Source: JADJNW01 sp046314415
GTDB lineage: Bacteria > Bacteroidota > Bacteroidia > Chitinophagales > Saprospiraceae
NCBI GenBank assembly: GCA_046314415.1
Contig: JBKBWT010000144.1
Coordinates: 1-14,904 of the forward strand
Direction of reading: 5' to 3'
DNA: 14,904 bases
Positions 6,623 to 14,587 of the stretch are shown in pieces. The position numbers and the translations under genes are program-made. Numbering within the stretch: the first letter of the stretch is position 1; the number at the start of each line of letters is the position of its first letter. Below the pieces are notes generated by a model. The model was not told the DNA's origin. It saw only the letters and a program-made list of their open reading frames with translations, and did no database searches.

Positions 6623-7666
6623 ATGAAAAAACAACACCTATTTCTGGCAATGCTGGCAATGCTTTCGCTGCTCGGTTGCCAACAAAAACAAGACGCTGCC
6701 TACGCTTCGGGCACCGACACGGCAGCTTGTAATTATGTGAATTTTAAAACGCCCAGCGAGGTTCAAGTGGCTGGTATTCAACTGATTGAACTGGATAACG
6801 GCTACCGCGTGTGGACCAAACGCTTTGGCAATAATGAGACGATGAAAGTGCTGTTGCTGCACGGGGGTCCGGCTATGACGCACGAATACATGGAGTGTTT
6901 CGAGAGTTTTTTTCCGCAGGCGAATATCGAATTTTATGAATATGATCAATTGGGATCGTATTATTCGGACCAACCGAAAGATACCTCGCTGTGGACGATT
7001 GAGCGCTTCGTGGAGGAAGTGGAGCAGGTGCGTAAGGCGCTGAATCTGACGAAAGATAATTTTTATTTACTTGGTAATAGTTGGGGCGGCTTGCTGGCAA
7101 TGGAATATGCCTTGAAATATCAGGATAACCTGAAAGGCTTAATTATATGTAATATGACTGCCGATTTTACAAAATATGAAATATATAATCAACAATTGCG
7201 CAGCCAGTTGCGCCCAAGTTTACTGGATTCCCTGGAAGTATATGAAGACAAAGGCGATTATTTCAATCCGGCTTATGCCGAAATGGTTTTTAATGAATAT
7301 TATACCAAACATTTATGCCGTTTGCCCGAATTTCCTGATCCGGTGATGCGCAGTTTTAAACATGTGAATAACGACGTATATGTATATATGCAAGGACCAA
7401 GCGAATTTGTGCCGGGCGGCATTCTCAAAGGCTGGAGCGTGTGGGATCGTTTGCGGGAAATCAAGGTACCAACGCTGACGGTGGGCGCTAAATATGATAC
7501 CATGAATCCGGCGGAAATGGAGGAAATGAGTAAACTTGTGCAAAACGGGCGCTATCTGTATTGCCCCAACGGCAGTCACCTCGCGATGTGGGACGATCAG
7601 CAGGTTTTTATGAATGGCGTGATTGATTTTATTAAAGATGTAAATGAAAATCAAGCGGTAAAATAA
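6623..7666 (+). CDS. Lipoprotein alpha/beta hydrolase, proline iminopeptidase-like (peptidase S33)
   Basis: The 347-residue protein starts MKKQHLFLAMLAMLSLLGCQ, a lipoprotein signal with lipid-attachment C19. The hydrolase fold follows, with the oxyanion-hole motif LLLHGGPA (77-84), YDQLGSYYSDQP (107-118), nucleophile elbow GNSWGG (151-156) with S153, D292 in VGAKYDTMNP, and H319 in PNGSHLAMW. The HGGPG-like and YDQxGxGxSxxP patterns are those of proline iminopeptidases, which remove N-terminal proline from short peptides. Relatives act on other amide or ester substrates, so specificity is open. The lipid anchor places it in the envelope, which fits scavenging of exported or imported peptides. 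It is divergent from the oxidoreductase gene across 164 bp, and a good intrinsic terminator follows at 7678-7715, so it is probably transcribed alone. Confidence 0.88.
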   Translation: MKKQHLFLAMLAMLSLLGCQQKQDAAYASGTDTAACNYVNFKTPSEVQVAGIQLIELDNGYRVWTKRFGNNETMKVLLLHGGPAMTHEYMECFESFFPQANIEFYEYDQLGSYYSDQPKDTSLWTIERFVEEVEQVRKALNLTKDNFYLLGNSWGGLLAMEYALKYQDNLKGLIICNMTADFTKYEIYNQQLRSQLRPSLLDSLEVYEDKGDYFNPAYAEMVFNEYYTKHLCRLPEFPDPVMRSFKHVNNDVYVYMQGPSEFVPGGILKGWSVWDRLREIKVPTLTVGAKYDTMNPAEMEEMSKLVQNGRYLYCPNGSHLAMWDDQQVFMNGVIDFIKDVNENQAVK

Positions 7667-7677
7667 TATCTGCCGAG

Positions 7678-7715
7678 GGAGGAAGTACTTTAGTCGAAGG
7701 TATTTCCTCCTTTTT
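7678..7715 (+). terminator. Intrinsic terminator after the alpha/beta hydrolase gene
   Basis: GGAGGAAGTAC (7678-7688) pairs with GTATTTCCTCC (7700-7710) as an 11-bp stem with one G-U pair and an 11-base loop, followed directly by TTTTT (7711-7715). It lies 12 bases after the hydrolase stop and 40 bases before the next gene. Confidence 0.85.
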
Positions 7716-7755
7716 ACACAAATTATTATATTCACGTAATAAAAGCACGTGGCTT

Positions 7756-8454
7756 ATGAAAATTCCTGAATCGCCGCCGGTGCCCCGGATTACGCTGCGT
7801 TACATCGGAGAGCAGATTTTGTCGCAGGTCAATTTAGAAAAAGGCTTGGGCTACACGTTCAAGCAATTATTGCTAGCACCGGGGGCAGCCATTCGGGAAT
7901 ATTTATTTGAAGATCGGAGCCGCATGATGCGTCCGCTCCCTCTGGTATTATTACTAACTGCTATTGCTACTTTCCTGTCTTTCAAGTTTTTACCTTTAGA
8001 ACAAAGCTTTACACAATCACTGAATCCTTCGCTGCAAGCTACCGGATTGCCGGAAGACATGATACCGCTCATTGAGTTATTACGTAAATTGGGCAAGCAA
8101 TATTTCAATATTATATTAATGAGCAGCATACCCGGCATGGCGCTGGCATCTTATATAATGTTTAAAGATAAGAGATTAAATTATGCCGAGCATTTAATTA
8201 TTAATATGTATCTATTTAACGTACAGACCCTTCTCTTGATTTTTGCCTTGCCTTTATTAGTAAAATTTATATTTTTATCATTTGTTGTTTTGATAGCCAC
8301 TTTCATTTATTTTACATACGCTTTTCAGCAAATCTTTCAAATCCAATGGCAGGAAAGTGTATGGAAGGCGGTTTTATTTATCATACTATCCCAACTGGTG
8401 CAAAATATTGTGGTAAGTATGGTGGCAGTTATTATATGGATCTTCTTTTTATAA
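7756..8454 (+). CDS. DUF3667 family integral membrane protein
   Basis: The 232-residue protein has an N-terminal cytoplasmic-type stretch with ITLRYIGEQILSQVNLEKGLGYTFKQLLLAPG (12-43) and IREYLFEDRSRMMRPLPLVLLL (46-67), the signature of DUF3667 (basic residues, N-x-x-K-G-L-x-x-T, PG, YL-x-x-x-R, P-L). Hydrophobic segments at about 60-80, 115-136, 148-168, 169-190 and 205-232 suggest four or five transmembrane helices. NYAEHLIINMYLFN (142-155) is another family landmark. Many homologues carry an N-terminal zinc ribbon with CxxC pairs, and this one lacks it. The family has no assigned biochemical function, and I do not propose one. It lies between two terminators (7678-7715 and 8456-8492) and so is probably a single-gene unit. 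Start ATG at 7756 has no clear Shine-Dalgarno site. Confidence 0.85.
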   Translation: MKIPESPPVPRITLRYIGEQILSQVNLEKGLGYTFKQLLLAPGAAIREYLFEDRSRMMRPLPLVLLLTAIATFLSFKFLPLEQSFTQSLNPSLQATGLPEDMIPLIELLRKLGKQYFNIILMSSIPGMALASYIMFKDKRLNYAEHLIINMYLFNVQTLLLIFALPLLVKFIFLSFVVLIATFIYFTYAFQQIFQIQWQESVWKAVLFIILSQLVQNIVVSMVAVIIWIFFL

Positions 8455-8455
8455 A

Positions 8456-8492
8456 AAAATTAGCCCCATGTCAATGACACAAGGCTAATTTT
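8456..8492. terminator. Bidirectional intrinsic terminator
   Basis: AAAATTAGCC (8456-8465) and GGCTAATTTT (8483-8492) are perfect reverse complements, and an inner TGTC/GACA pairing tightens the loop. Reading plus, it starts one base after the DUF3667 stop and ends in TTTTATTT. Reading minus, it follows the CsbD-like gene and ends in a run of seven T, so it serves both convergent genes. Confidence 0.88.
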
Positions 8493-8509
8493 ATTTAACG
8501 GGTTGTAAT

Positions 8510-8713
8510 TTAACGGCGGCGATCCCAATTTAAAAGCTCGTCCTCCAATTGTGCTCTGGTTTTACCCAGGCGGGTTTGCAGACGCCCCATCAATTGATCT
8601 TCTTTACCTTCTTCGTACATTAAATCATCATCGGTTAGGTCGCCATAAGTGGATTTAAGCTTTCCTTTAAGCCAATTCCAGTTACCGCGCAGATAATCAT
8701 TCATTGCAGCCAT
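8510..8713 (-). CDS. CsbD family small stress-response protein
   Basis: The 67-residue protein MAAMNDYLRGNWNWLKGKLK... shows the CsbD-like pattern: NW-x-x-x-KGKLK followed by YGDLTDDDLMYEEGKEDQLMGRLQTRLGKTR. It is highly charged, has no signal peptide and no membrane segment, and has the usual length. CsbD proteins are abundant in stressed or stationary cells of many bacteria, but their biochemical role is unknown. A second Met at codon 4 is an alternative start. It is convergent with the DUF3667 gene and shares its terminator. The upstream 195 bp is very AT-rich and probably contains its promoter, but no convincing Bacteroidota consensus was found there. Confidence 0.9.
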   Translation of the reverse strand: MAAMNDYLRGNWNWLKGKLKSTYGDLTDDDLMYEEGKEDQLMGRLQTRLGKTRAQLEDELLNWDRRR

Positions 8714-8836
8714 GATATTATTTATTTATTTAGTTAAGTAATATCAATGCTTTTATTTACTTTAAAGCACTTTATTATTATAATAAATTCTGGGATTTTA
8801 TAATAAAAAGCATAAGCGAGCAAAATGTTCAGCCAT

Positions 8837-8874
8837 AAAAATACCATCCAAAGTGTGCTATTTACTTTGGATGG
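8837..8874 (-). terminator. Intrinsic terminator after the outer-membrane beta-barrel gene
   Basis: CCATCCAAAGT (8844-8854) and ACTTTGGATGG (8864-8874) form a perfect 11-bp stem around a 9-base loop. Read on the minus strand the stem is followed by TATTTTTATGG. It lies about 34 bases after the stop of the beta-barrel gene. Confidence 0.8.
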
Positions 8875-8908
8875 CACTCCATTATATTATAATATTACCA
8901 AATTCATT

Positions 8909-9706
8909 TTAAAATCTGCCCGGTGTAGGAGTCGTCTCGGTTTGATCAATCCTGCGCAAACCACCGAAATAATACTGAACACCCACGGAAAAGTCGAAGG
9001 CATGCGTGCGGGTATTGGATTCCCGAGTGATGCCATCCAGATTAATATCGCTGTTACTATTGGCAAAATTATATTTTACCAAGGCTTCCAGTGCAAAACC
9101 ACTGTTGGAAAACACTGTAAAACCAGGTCCAACCCCTACCGTTACAATATTATTATTAATGGTTTGTGATGATCCGGTTGTAGACGTGAACTGGTCGCGA
9201 GAGCTGCCGAAGCCCAGGGTCGTGCCCAGGAAAAATGCTTTATCGTCGGAAACTCCAAGATAATAACGGGCAAAAGGACCGAATAGTAAGTTGCTGCTTT
9301 CACTACGTTGTTCCGGTGAGTTCGGATTGGTAATATCAGTTTGGGAAGTGGTACGGCTGGCAATGACCTCCATCCCTACCCCAAAGGCGAAATTATTGGC
9401 AAAGAAATAACCAATGCCCGGGCTAAAGTTGAGCTGCGTAGAGGAACCACCATCGCCGCTGAATTTGCCGTCGGGACTATTGACATCCACTTCAGAATCA
9501 GAAGTAGAAAAACCGATACCCGTACCAATCATAAAATTACCCCTTGATGTGTGTAAAAATGTGCCAGGTGCTTGTTGTTGTGGCGCATCATACGGCGCTA
9601 CGCTGGGAGCCGTTGTAATAAAGTCTGAGCCATCGGTTTGTGCCCAGGCACTTCCGGTCAGCATTGCCAGCATAACTATCCAAAAAGCTTGCTTCTGTTT
9701 CATCAT
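8909..9706 (-). CDS. Outer-membrane beta-barrel protein
   Basis: The 265-residue product has a signal peptide, MMKQKQAFWIVMLAMLTGSAWAQ, with cleavage likely after AWA or WAQ. A 35-residue linker rich in A, P and Q follows. From about residue 54 it consists of alternating short beta strands and turns, with patterns such as GNFMIGTGIGFSTS, QLNFSPGIGYFFANNFAFGVGMEV and LLFGPFARYYLG. The strand near residues 239-249, HAFDFSVGVQYYF, looks like a closing barrel strand before a short unstructured tail. This matches small OMP-like beta-barrel proteins (OmpA N-terminal or PorT-like fold), whose ligand or role cannot be inferred. The start could be codon 1 or 2 (MM). A terminator at 8837-8874 follows. 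Confidence 0.82.
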   Translation of the reverse strand: MMKQKQAFWIVMLAMLTGSAWAQTDGSDFITTAPSVAPYDAPQQQAPGTFLHTSRGNFMIGTGIGFSTSDSEVDVNSPDGKFSGDGGSSTQLNFSPGIGYFFANNFAFGVGMEVIASRTTSQTDITNPNSPEQRSESSNLLFGPFARYYLGVSDDKAFFLGTTLGFGSSRDQFTSTTGSSQTINNNIVTVGVGPGFTVFSNSGFALEALVKYNFANSNSDINLDGITRESNTRTHAFDFSVGVQYYFGGLRRIDQTETTPTPGRF

Positions 9707-9852
9707 TTGGATTTTTTGTAGTGAGTTAATGGTGATGTAAATATTTATAGCATTATTTTGTATTAAAAATTACACTCATATTATATTGTAAATATCTGAT
9801 CACATTATTACTATTTTATGGTAATAAGCGTGTTCAAACAATACTTTATTCA

Positions 9853-10044
9853 TTAGGAAACCGGAAAGATTGACCTGGCAAAATCTTCCCTTGCTACCAA
9901 TTTGTAAGGTAGCCATTCTTGAAAAAAGAGTCCATTAGGTATTAACGCATATGTTAACACCTGTAAATCAAAAATATTAATAGGTGGTGTATGGTATAAA
10001 TGTAAAAAGTTCGAGTTCCGTAAATGTTCAGCCAATTTCACCAT
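9853..10044 (-). CDS. Possible small gene, 63 residues, unrecognised
   Basis: The frame begins MVKLAEHLRNSNFLHLYHTP and ends FARSIFPVS before TAA at 9853-9855. It can be extended upstream by ten codons without a Met before meeting a stop. It has a believable amino-acid mix for a soluble protein and low-GC codons, unlike random translation of neighbouring AT-rich DNA. I do not recognise a family, and no ribosome binding site is visible. It sits alone in the 626-bp gap between the beta-barrel gene and the DUF4382 gene. It could be a small gene, the tail of a decayed larger gene, or a chance frame. Confidence 0.35.
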   Translation of the reverse strand: MVKLAEHLRNSNFLHLYHTPPINIFDLQVLTYALIPNGLFFQEWLPYKLVAREDFARSIFPVS

Positions 10045-10160
10045 ATGATCGGGTATATCATACCTTGAAAAATGTTAAAATAACGCCAGGATATTTTATA
10101 AAACCTTTTTTAATGTGTTATTTTTTCAAATTTTAACGCTTTTGGAAAATCTAAGCGCCC

Positions 10161-10270
10161 CTACCATTCGTAGAATAAGAAAAAGTCAGTGTACACGCTG
10201 TTACTACAATGGTATGTAAATACCTCAGCCCGGAATAGAATGGTAGAGCCTCCGCAAGTAAGTACACCGC
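10161..10270 (+). promoter_or_regulatory. Repeat-containing leader region before the DUF4382 gene
   Basis: CTACCATTC (10161-10169) is the exact reverse complement of GAATGGTAG (10238-10246), and AATGGTA also occurs at 10209-10215. A related pair, GTACACGCT (10191-10199) and GTACACCGCT (10262-10271), repeats directly, and GTGTACAC (10189-10196) is palindromic. These elements lie 63-172 bases upstream of the lipoprotein start and could be a structured 5' untranslated RNA or operator sites. The rest of 10045-10332 shows nothing I can name. No riboswitch family was recognised. Confidence 0.35.
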
Positions 10271-10332
10271 TTGACCCTTAGTCGAAAGAAGCAAAAACCA
10301 TTTAATTATTTAACCAAAACCAATAAATCACG

Positions 10333-11292
10333 ATGAAGACTTCCAAAATGTTCTTCGCTGGCGCTATGCTTTTATTCGCTTCCTTATTTTTATTTGCCGC
10401 GTGTAATAATGATGACGATGATGACGACAACAATGGTAATGTTCGCTTCGAAATTACCGATGCACCGGTGGATGATCCCAATGTAGAAGGTGTTTTTGTA
10501 ACAATTGTTGGGCTAGAAGTAGATGGAACCCCCATCACTGATTTTGAAGGTCCCCTGACCTTCAACCTTATGGACTATCGCAATGGCGAAGTCAAAGCTT
10601 TGGGGTTTGCCGACCTCAATGCCGGTACCTACAGCGATGTGACTTTGATCATGGATTTTGAAAATGATCAGAATGGCAATGGTCCGGGCGTGTACGTGCA
10701 AACCAACGATGGCGTGAAACATGCGCTCAATACCAACAACACGCTGGATTCGGTTATCAACGTAAGTGGCAGCTTTACGGTAGATCAAAACAACAGCCAG
10801 GAAGCCGTTGTCATTGACTTTGATTTGCGCAAAGCTATTACCTACAGCACCAGTGGTGATACCTCTGATTACAATTTAGTATCAGATGATGACCTGGATG
10901 AAGTAGCGCGTTTGATCACCAAAGAAGATGCCGGTACGATTGAAGGCGATCTTGATGGCGACCTGGCGCAGGGCGGAGATGTTATTGTGGTGTACGCTTA
11001 TGAAAAAGGTGCTTATAATGTTTCCGAACGCTTGGGTAATGTACCGTTTAAAAATGCCGTTACCAGCGCAGTAGTAGATGGAAATGAGGAGTTTACGTTG
11101 AATTTCCTCGAAGAAGGCACTTATGAATTACGTTTTGTAGGATATGAAGATACTAATAATGACGGCAGACTCGATATGCTGGGCACGCTGTTGTTTGATG
11201 TACTCGGCGATATCGACCCGGATAATATTACCGTGAAAGCCAGTGAAAGAGTGAATGTTAATCTGGAAGTTACTGGTATTACACCCTTCTAA
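10333..11292 (+). CDS. DUF4382 domain lipoprotein, probably surface exposed
   Basis: The 319-residue protein starts with a lipoprotein signal, MKTSKMFFAGAMLLFASLFL, and lipobox FAAC with C24. The mature N-terminus is CNNDDDDDDNN. A run of acidic residues right after the lipid cysteine resembles the export signal that sends Bacteroidota lipoproteins to the cell surface, so surface exposure is inferred. Residues 37-160 match the DUF4382 pattern (VRFEITDAPVDDPNVEGVFVTIVGLEV, then LNAGTYSDVTLIMDF), a beta-sandwich domain of unknown function. Residues 200-319 form a second beta-rich region (GTIEGDLDGDL, FLEEGTYELRFVGYED, VNVNLEV) resembling carboxypeptidase regulatory-like or similar modules. The protein is rich in Asp and Asn and may bind calcium. 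It is monocistronic by context: leader upstream, terminator downstream. Confidence 0.85.
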   Translation: MKTSKMFFAGAMLLFASLFLFAACNNDDDDDDNNGNVRFEITDAPVDDPNVEGVFVTIVGLEVDGTPITDFEGPLTFNLMDYRNGEVKALGFADLNAGTYSDVTLIMDFENDQNGNGPGVYVQTNDGVKHALNTNNTLDSVINVSGSFTVDQNNSQEAVVIDFDLRKAITYSTSGDTSDYNLVSDDDLDEVARLITKEDAGTIEGDLDGDLAQGGDVIVVYAYEKGAYNVSERLGNVPFKNAVTSAVVDGNEEFTLNFLEEGTYELRFVGYEDTNNDGRLDMLGTLLFDVLGDIDPDNITVKASERVNVNLEVTGITPF

Positions 11293-11314
11293 ATAATTGG
11301 TTATCATCACAATG

Positions 11315-11349
11315 GGTTTACCAGACGCAAGGTTTGGTAAACCTTTTTT
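11315..11349 (+). terminator. Intrinsic terminator after the DUF4382 gene
   Basis: GGTTTACCA (11315-11323) and TGGTAAACC (11335-11343) form a perfect 9-bp stem with an 11-base loop, followed by six T (11344-11349). It begins 22 bases after the DUF4382 stop. Confidence 0.88.
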
Positions 11350-11397
11350 ATTTACCGCATAATAAATATAAAATTAGCGGATCATATCATGTTATTA

Positions 11398-12852
11398 TCA
11401 ATAGGATAATGCGAACTGCTGATTTAACTGTGCCACGCCATTTTTTAAAATTTCCAGGCATAAATCAATTTCTTTTAAATGCGTCCGAAAACTCAGCACC
11501 GCCAGGCGAATCCAGAATACGCCATCGATGGTAGTTGATGATAAAAATACCCGCCCGTCCTGCAAAACATATTTTAATAATTGCTCATTAAAAACATTGG
11601 CGTCGCCGTGCTCTGGCACATAGCGATAAATGGCAATGGAAAGGTCAGGATAAGGACCAACTTCAAACCCTTGTTCCTGTATTTTATCATAAAAATAACG
11701 GCACAACAGGATTTTTTCTTCCAGCGCTGCTTTAAAAGGCTGTAAACCAAATAGATGCAGCGGCATCCACAAGCGCAAACCCCGAAAATGTTTGGTCAGC
11801 TCCGGTGAAAGATCAGCCGGGGAGAGTTCTTCGGCAATTTTAAGTGCATCCTGCATATAATTTGCCACATAATGATGCGATGTAAAGACCGCTTCTACAT
11901 TTTTTATTAATATCACGCCGATGCCAAATGGTAAAAATAAGCCTTTATGCGGGTCAACTGCCACAGAATCAGCACGTTCGATGCCTTTAAATTTGGATTT
12001 ATATTCATCTACCAATATAAAAAAACCACCATACGCCGCATCTACATGATACCATAGCTCATATTCTTGGGCGACATCCGCCATTTCATTTAGTGGGTCC
12101 ATTGCGCCAGTATCGGTTGTGCCCGCCGAACCAACCACCAAAAACGGCTTGAATCCATTTATTATATCTTGATTAATAATATTACGCAATGCTATTACAT
12201 CCATTCTAAAGTGCGCATCCATCGGCACATAGCGCAGTTGCGCTTCGCCTAAACCGGCGATTCTCAAGGCTTTTTGTACACAATGATGCGTTTGTTTAGT
12301 TAAGTAAATAACTGCGTTTTCAACATCTTTCGAGCGAATATTTTTAAAATCACGCGCCGTGGTAATCGCAATCAAATTAGCAATAGAACCACCGGAAGTT
12401 AAATTGCCCAACGCTGTCGAAGGATAGCCAATCATTCGGCACAACCAGCGGATTAACTGGTTTTCCATGCGTACGGAGCCCGGGCTGCTGAAGAAAATGC
12501 CGGCGTATTTATTACTCACCGCTGCTAAATAATCGCCCAATGCCGAAGGGTAAACGCCCCCACCCGGAATATACCCCAAATGCCCGCCCGATGCGGAGTT
12601 GATGCCGACACGCTCTAAATGTTGATCCAGCAAATGTAATAACTGTGTAATATCTTTGGGCTCGTTTGTAATATCAAACTCCGAAAGCGTTTTGTTATTA
12701 GTGCCGGTATAATCATAAGCTTTGCGTTCAGGAAGATCATTTAAAAAATCCTCGGCATGTTGTTGCACTTGTTGGTGCCAGTTGCGGCGCTGATCGGCAG
12801 AAGGCTCCAACCTACGAGCCTCATTTTCAAGCTCTTGTAATCGTTCAAGCAT
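11398..12852 (-). CDS. PLP-dependent group II amino acid decarboxylase
   Basis: The 484-residue protein has the fold and motifs of the aromatic-amino-acid/histidine/glutamate decarboxylase family. HLGYIPGGGVYPSALGDYLAA (91-111) and SSPGSVRMENQLIRWLCRMIGYP (122-144) are typical. LTSGGSIANLIAI (151-163) contacts the phosphate, the imidazole of H189 in QTHHCVQKA should stack on the cofactor, HVDAAYGGF (269-277) includes D271 at the pyridine nitrogen, and the cofactor lysine is K303 in VDPHKGLFLPFG. It would convert an L-amino acid to an amine and CO2 with pyridoxal phosphate. The substrate cannot be fixed from sequence. Some relatives are aldehyde-forming or otherwise specialised. The gene starts 33 bases after the stop of the SDR gene, same strand, so the two probably form an operon. 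Stop is TGA at 11398-11400. Confidence 0.9.
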   Translation of the reverse strand: MLERLQELENEARRLEPSADQRRNWHQQVQQHAEDFLNDLPERKAYDYTGTNNKTLSEFDITNEPKDITQLLHLLDQHLERVGINSASGGHLGYIPGGGVYPSALGDYLAAVSNKYAGIFFSSPGSVRMENQLIRWLCRMIGYPSTALGNLTSGGSIANLIAITTARDFKNIRSKDVENAVIYLTKQTHHCVQKALRIAGLGEAQLRYVPMDAHFRMDVIALRNIINQDIINGFKPFLVVGSAGTTDTGAMDPLNEMADVAQEYELWYHVDAAYGGFFILVDEYKSKFKGIERADSVAVDPHKGLFLPFGIGVILIKNVEAVFTSHHYVANYMQDALKIAEELSPADLSPELTKHFRGLRLWMPLHLFGLQPFKAALEEKILLCRYFYDKIQEQGFEVGPYPDLSIAIYRYVPEHGDANVFNEQLLKYVLQDGRVFLSSTTIDGVFWIRLAVLSFRTHLKEIDLCLEILKNGVAQLNQQFALSY

Positions 12853-12885
12853 GGCATTTTGTATTAGGGCAACGAATTTAACGGT

Positions 12886-13578
12886 TTACCACGAAATCTC
12901 CTTTTTATCGCGAAAAAACTTACCCGTTAAATTTGCCGGTGCTTCCGTTGCCAGCCACACCGGTGTTTCAGCGCCTTTTTCCACCGAGCGCGAAGCATGG
13001 GGTCCGCCCATATCCGTGCGCACCCAACCGGGACAGACCGCATTTACCACTACGCCTTTTGCCTTTAAGGCATGCGCCAGTTGGCAGGTTACCGCATTTA
13101 AAGCGGTTTTGGAAATACTGTAAACCGGCGCATAGTTGCCCATGCCGCCACAAATCGCCCCGGCTCCACTTGATACATTAACAACCCGGCTACCCGAATG
13201 TAATAAAGGTGCAAATATTTGTGTTACTAATAAAGGACCGATCGTATTAATAGCCAAGGTTTTATGAATATCTTCCAGGCTGGTTTGTAATAAAGGTGCG
13301 CCTTCATCTAATAAAATCCCGGCATTATTTACTAAAACATCCAACTTATTTACTTGATCTTTTAAATTCTCATACGCAGCGCTTATGCTGGCTGCATCGG
13401 CAACATCAATGGCTAGGAAACCTACGTGAATATCATGTTGTTGAAAATCAGCAACCACCTCCCGACTACTCGCCTCGCTACGCGCACCGATAAAAACCTG
13501 AAAGCCCCGTTTGCCCAATTGCCAGGCAATTTCTTTGCCAATCCCCCGATTGGCGCCGGTGATAAGTGCGGTTGGCAT
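12886..13578 (-). CDS. Short-chain dehydrogenase/reductase (SDR family)
   Basis: The 230-residue classical SDR has a nucleotide-binding motif TGANRGIG (7-14), a basic residue pair region GARSEASSRE (31-40) that hints at NADP(H), the structural motif NNAG (84-87), catalytic serine in VVNVSSGAG (132-140), and YSISK (153-157) with Y153 and K157. VNAVCPGWVRTDMGG (178-192) is the usual loop after the active site. I chose ATG at 13578 because MPTALITGANRGIG is the standard beginning; an in-frame ATG at 13653 would add 25 residues of no recognised sequence. It resembles carbonyl-reductase-type SDRs. It lies just upstream of the decarboxylase, so it may act on the aldehyde or amine-derived product of that enzyme, but this is speculative. 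Confidence 0.9.
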   Translation of the reverse strand: MPTALITGANRGIGKEIAWQLGKRGFQVFIGARSEASSREVVADFQQHDIHVGFLAIDVADAASISAAYENLKDQVNKLDVLVNNAGILLDEGAPLLQTSLEDIHKTLAINTIGPLLVTQIFAPLLHSGSRVVNVSSGAGAICGGMGNYAPVYSISKTALNAVTCQLAHALKAKGVVVNAVCPGWVRTDMGGPHASRSVEKGAETPVWLATEAPANLTGKFFRDKKEISW

Positions 13579-13749
13579 GTTATTTACTTTTGTAAAAATA
13601 ACAATATTATATTCGGGCAGGTTCAGCCACAATTTAATCAGCGTGCTTACCAAATGATAATAAGTCTATGATTCAGTATAAAGAATCAGAGCGATTTTAT
13701 ACCGAAAGATTTATTCACTAAATATAATATTAATTAAAGATCAAGTATT

Positions 13750-14553
13750 TTACGTCCAGATAACCAATGATTTAAAACCAATCAAGCTCCCATCATCGGC
13801 GACGCCTACTACGTACACCGGATGCTGGGGCGGCACATCTTCATGATAATCTTCACCCAATACGATTACTGTATTTTGTCGCAAATGATCTTTCATAAGA
13901 TGCACCAGCGTGGTCGCTTTCGCGTCCAATTCAAAAGAATAATGCTGGGCAATAAATTTTATAAAATGCTCCTCCGCCGGCACAAAGCGGGCAACGGCAT
14001 CTTTAGGGTCTTCCGCATTCAGTTTCAATGCCTTAGCAAAAGAATCCGGGGTCAGTTCCACCACATTCGCCGCAATATGTACGGCTTCGAGCGGCTGGCT
14101 ACCTTCCGAGCCTAAATCGTCAAAAAAAAGATCAGGTGTAAGTTCCTGAATCTGAGTGAATAATTCAACAGGGCTTTTATATTCCATACCTGAAGCAGCG
14201 CGTTTAAGTTGAAAAGCCAGCGCCAGCGGGTCTTCGCCCAATGCCTTGATTGCATTGGTTTCCTGCAAGGACAAGCCGCCGGGTGCCAGTTCAAATTGGG
14301 TAATAATTTTTTCCTGAATAAATTTTTCGCCACGTGCCAGCAAATCGCGGGTAATACGCATATTGCGCTGATCTTCCTCCCGCAAAAAACGGTAAAAAGC
14401 TTCCAGCAACGTCCGTTCATTGCCCGTTTTATCCTCAATAATGCGATTAAAATCCTGGCGACTCAATTGCCCGTCAGAACCCGCAGCGGCACGCATTTCC
14501 TGCGCTGCCTGATGAAGCGTATTGAGTAAATCTTGCACCGTAAGGCGAGGCAT
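13750..14553 (-). CDS. Protein with NuiA-like (nuclease A inhibitor) C-terminal domain
   Basis: From the ATG at 14553 the protein has 267 residues. Residues 1-120 are mostly helical and unrecognised, and include GSDGQLSRQDFNRIIED (25-41), which loosely resembles an EF-hand-like loop. Residues 132-267 resemble nuclease A inhibitors: LFTQIQELTPDLFF at the start, then a helical middle with EEHFIKFIAQ, HLMKDHLRQNTVIVLGE (217-233) and PVYVVGVADDGSLIGFKSLVIWT (245-267), which matches the family end (VYxVGE, VxVYVIGxTxxGNxAGxxTKVVE). NuiA blocks a sugar-nonspecific nuclease; whether this one does is unknown. A frame open to 14643 exists, but it overlaps the Uma2 remnant, so the later start is preferred. 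It is 34 bases downstream of that remnant. Confidence 0.6.
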   Translation of the reverse strand: MPRLTVQDLLNTLHQAAQEMRAAAGSDGQLSRQDFNRIIEDKTGNERTLLEAFYRFLREEDQRNMRITRDLLARGEKFIQEKIITQFELAPGGLSLQETNAIKALGEDPLALAFQLKRAASGMEYKSPVELFTQIQELTPDLFFDDLGSEGSQPLEAVHIAANVVELTPDSFAKALKLNAEDPKDAVARFVPAEEHFIKFIAQHYSFELDAKATTLVHLMKDHLRQNTVIVLGEDYHEDVPPQHPVYVVGVADDGSLIGFKSLVIWT

Positions 14554-14587
14554 AGATTTGGGTTTAAAAGGTTTTGGGTTGATTGGA

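Noticed and set aside
8825..9169. A 114-codon plus-strand frame across the end of the beta-barrel gene
   Set aside because: It is antisense to the barrel gene and runs through its terminator hairpin, with no family signal.
11355..11380. CCGC/GCGG hairpin as a terminator for the decarboxylase gene
   Set aside because: The stem is short and bulged, and no T-run follows on the minus strand.
13672..13692. Short inverted repeat GATTC...GAATC between the SDR and NuiA-like genes
   Set aside because: Five-base arms in AT-rich DNA are expected by chance and no T-run follows.
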